From contig NZ_JAATJK010000001.1 of the NCBI RefSeq assembly GCF_011927785.1, positions 1,240,001-1,304,000 of the forward strand: a stretch of DNA of 64,000 nt, in the 5' to 3' direction. Of this stretch, positions 62,388 to 64,000 are shown piece after piece. The DNA is from Micromonospora profundi (lineage in GTDB: Bacteria; Actinomycetota; Actinomycetes; Mycobacteriales; Micromonosporaceae). Position 1 is the first letter of the stretch. Every line of letters begins with the position of its first letter. The notes under the pieces were generated by a model. That model searched no databases. It saw only the letters and a list, made by a program, of their open reading frames with translations, and was not told the origin of the DNA. The position numbers and the translations under genes are program-made.

Positions 62388-63313
62388 TGAACCCGCAGTC
62401 GACGCTGCCGCCCACACCTGCGGCGCTACCGCCGAAGACCGGCGACCCGGACGCGACCGGCCGGCGGGGCAAGGGCCCACGCTCGGAGGTACGGCTCCTG
62501 GCCGGTATGGGGCACATCGCGCTCGCCGTCTGGGCGGTCATCGTGATCGTGCCGATCCTCTGGACGTTCCTCGCCGCGTTCAAGAACACCAGCGAGATCT
62601 TCAGCAGCCCGTGGACGCTCCCCGCGGAGCTGCGCTGGGAGAACTTCGGTCGGGCCTGGACCAAGGCCAACGTCGGCCGCTACTTCCTCAACAGCGTCAT
62701 CGTCGTCGGCTTCAGCACGTTCGGCACCATGCTGCTCGGCTCGATGGCGGCGTACGTGCTGGCCCGGTACAAGTTCTGGGGCAACCGGGCCATCTACTAC
62801 CTGTTCGTGTCCGGGTTGGCGTTCCCGGTCTTCCTGGCCCTGGTGCCGCTCTTCTTCGTGGTGCGCAACCTGGGTCTGCTGGACACCCACACCGGCGTGG
62901 TGCTCGTCTACATCGCCTACTCGCTGCCGTTCACCGTGTTCTTCCTGGCCGCGTTCTTCAAGACGCTGCCGTCGTCGGTCGCCGAGGCCGGCATGATCGA
63001 CGGCTGCGGGCACACCAGGCTGTTCTTCCAGGTGATGATGCCGATGGCGAAGCCCGGCCTGATCAGCGTGGCGATCTTCAACATCATCGGTCAGTGGGCG
63101 CAGTACCAACTTCCCCTGGTGCTGCTGTCCAACGCCAAGGACAAGTGGGTGCTCACCCAGGGCATCGCCGATATCTCGGTCAACGCCGGCTACGAGGCGG
63201 ACTGGTCCGGGCTGTTCGCCGCGCTGACAATCGCCATCCTCCCGATGATCATCGTGTACGCGGTGTTCCAGCGCCAGATCCAGGCCGGCCTCACCTCCGG
63301 TGCGGTGAAGTAG
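62387..63313 (+). CDS. ngcG: Sugar ABC transporter permease (NgcG-like), copy 2
   Basis: 308 residues, ATG overlapping the previous stop. MalG-type permease with six helices and the EAA loop VAEAGMIDGCGHTRLFFQVMMPMAKPG (about 205-230). The N-terminus is a Pro/Lys-rich cytoplasmic tail (about 1-40). It is the last gene of the rpiR operon, followed by a palindromic element that may terminate the transcript. Confidence 0.93.
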   Translation: MNPQSTLPPTPAALPPKTGDPDATGRRGKGPRSEVRLLAGMGHIALAVWAVIVIVPILWTFLAAFKNTSEIFSSPWTLPAELRWENFGRAWTKANVGRYFLNSVIVVGFSTFGTMLLGSMAAYVLARYKFWGNRAIYYLFVSGLAFPVFLALVPLFFVVRNLGLLDTHTGVVLVYIAYSLPFTVFFLAAFFKTLPSSVAEAGMIDGCGHTRLFFQVMMPMAKPGLISVAIFNIIGQWAQYQLPLVLLSNAKDKWVLTQGIADISVNAGYEADWSGLFAALTIAILPMIIVYAVFQRQIQAGLTSGAVK

Positions 63314-63329
63314 TAAAGGCGCCGCGAAG

Positions 63330-63420
63330 TAAGGAAGGGCACCTTATTAACGCCTGGTGTATAGGAAGGGCCCCTTGTTAACACCGTGCACAGACGAGGT
63401 GTTAACAAGGGGCCCTTCCT
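63330..63420. repeat. Intergenic palindrome with GGAAGGGCCCCTT core (second locus)
   Basis: 23-bp perfect arms (63363-63385 with 63398-63420, ending GTTAACACC/GGTGTTAAC) around a 12-nt loop. A partial direct copy (AAGGAAGGGCACCTTATTAACGCC, 63331-63354) precedes it. The same core occurs at 32762-32819. It sits between the convergent ngcG2 and ABC exporter genes and could terminate both. Confidence 0.85.
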
Positions 63421-63421
63421 T

Positions 63422-64000
63422 TCACCTCGGGGGCTGGCGCTCCTCGGCCCGGGTGTGCCAGGAGTGCCAGAGCGCCGCGTACGCCCCGCCGGCCGCGACC
63501 AGGTCGTCGTGACTGCCGATCTCGGTGATCCGACCGTCGGCGAGTACGGCGACCCGGTCGGCGTCGTGCGCGGTGTTGAGCCGGTGCGCGATCGCGATGA
63601 CGGTCCGCCCGACGAGCACGGCTGCCAACGCCCGTTCGGTACGCCGGGCGGTGGTCGGGTCCAGTGCGGCGGTCGCCTCGTCCAGGATCAGCGTGTGCGG
63701 ATCGGCGAGCACCAACCGGGCCAGCGCCAACTGCTGCGCCTCTGCCGCGCCGAGTTGCCGGGCACCGTCGCCGAGCGCCGTGTCCAGCCCTTCAGGCAGG
63801 TCGGCGTACCAGTCGGCGCCGACAGTGACCAGCGCGGCGCGCATCTGCTCGTCGGACGCGTCGGGTGCGGCGAAGGCGAGGTTGTCGCGCACCGAGCCGA
63901 TGAACACGTGGTGCTCCTGGGTGACCAGGGCGATCCGGCGACGCCGCTCGGCCGGGTCAAGCTCGGTGACGGGGCAACCGCCGATGCTGACCACACCTTG
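63422..64000 (-). CDS. ABC exporter, C-terminal part of the ATPase domain (runs off the window)
   Basis: 192 residues are visible, ending with the stop at 63422; the N-terminal membrane domain and Walker A lie outside. Q-loop VTQEHHVFIGSVRDNLAF, Walker B LILDEATAALDP and H-loop IAHRL are normal. The signature motif, expected as LSGGQ, reads LGAAEAQQ, a change often found in one group of actinobacterial exporters. The partner half-transporter, if this is a heterodimer, is beyond the window. It is convergent with the amino-sugar operon and likely functionally unrelated. Confidence 0.92.
   Translation of the reverse strand, partial: QGVVSIGGCPVTELDPAERRRRIALVTQEHHVFIGSVRDNLAFAAPDASDEQMRAALVTVGADWYADLPEGLDTALGDGARQLGAAEAQQLALARLVLADPHTLILDEATAALDPTTARRTERALAAVLVGRTVIAIAHRLNTAHDADRVAVLADGRITEIGSHDDLVAAGGAYAALWHSWHTRAEERQPPR

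Noticed and set aside
59145..62480. 1111-residue open frame antisense to the SIS and transporter genes
   Set aside because: Shadow of GC-rich codon use. The sense genes have complete motifs and ribosome-binding sites or coupled starts.

Overview
The window is high-GC actinobacterial DNA. The secreted enzymes with family-2 cellulose-binding modules, the shared-ATPase (NgcEFG-type) sugar transporters, the MurD2/MurL pair and the many leaderless starts point to the Micromonosporaceae, most likely Micromonospora or a close relative. This is inferred from gene content; there is no rRNA or tRNA gene to test it.

Layout. At the left edge is the 5' part of aconitase (acn, minus). From about 1.3 to 24.6 kb lies an accessory block: a secreted C39-like protease, an alpha/beta hydrolase, a permuted NlpC/P60-like protein, two membrane-tethered CBM2 proteins, a 1829-residue two-domain amylopullulanase, two tandem secreted beta-helix proteins with the same upstream region, aminopeptidase P, asparagine synthetase, a chitin/cellulose-type LPMO, a PfkB kinase, a metallo-beta-lactamase-fold hydrolase with a FlK-like thioesterase, and a PAP2/inositol-phosphorylceramide-synthase-like protein. 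From 24.7 to 39.9 kb is a conserved actinobacterial backbone: paired PH-domain proteins, moxR-DUF58-vWA, fabG-fabI, ferrochelatase, a HAD phosphatase, DUF3097, a beta-lactamase-fold hydrolase, nfeD and an SPFH protein. In Mycobacterium tuberculosis acn lies close to this same moxR-to-hemZ series, so the accessory block looks like an insertion.

From 40 to 53 kb are a class A penicillin-binding protein, a pyruvate-oxidase-like ThDP enzyme, a SpoU methyltransferase, a PucR regulator, the divergent murL/murD2 pair (an alternative route to D-Glu in the wall precursor) and a class III aminotransferase. From 53.3 to 63.4 kb is an amino-sugar locus: two paralogous ABC importers (binding protein plus two permeases each, no ATPase) flank a BadF/BadG-type kinase, an RpiR regulator and a SIS-domain protein. 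The window ends inside an ABC exporter gene.

Intergenic DNA holds several long, nearly perfect inverted repeats (arms of 11-37 bp), mostly between convergent genes. Two share a GGAAGGGCCCCTT core and two share a GATCATGRGGTTG-like core. Several genes start 5-8 nt after a TANNNT hexamer with no ribosome-binding site, which suggests leaderless mRNAs.
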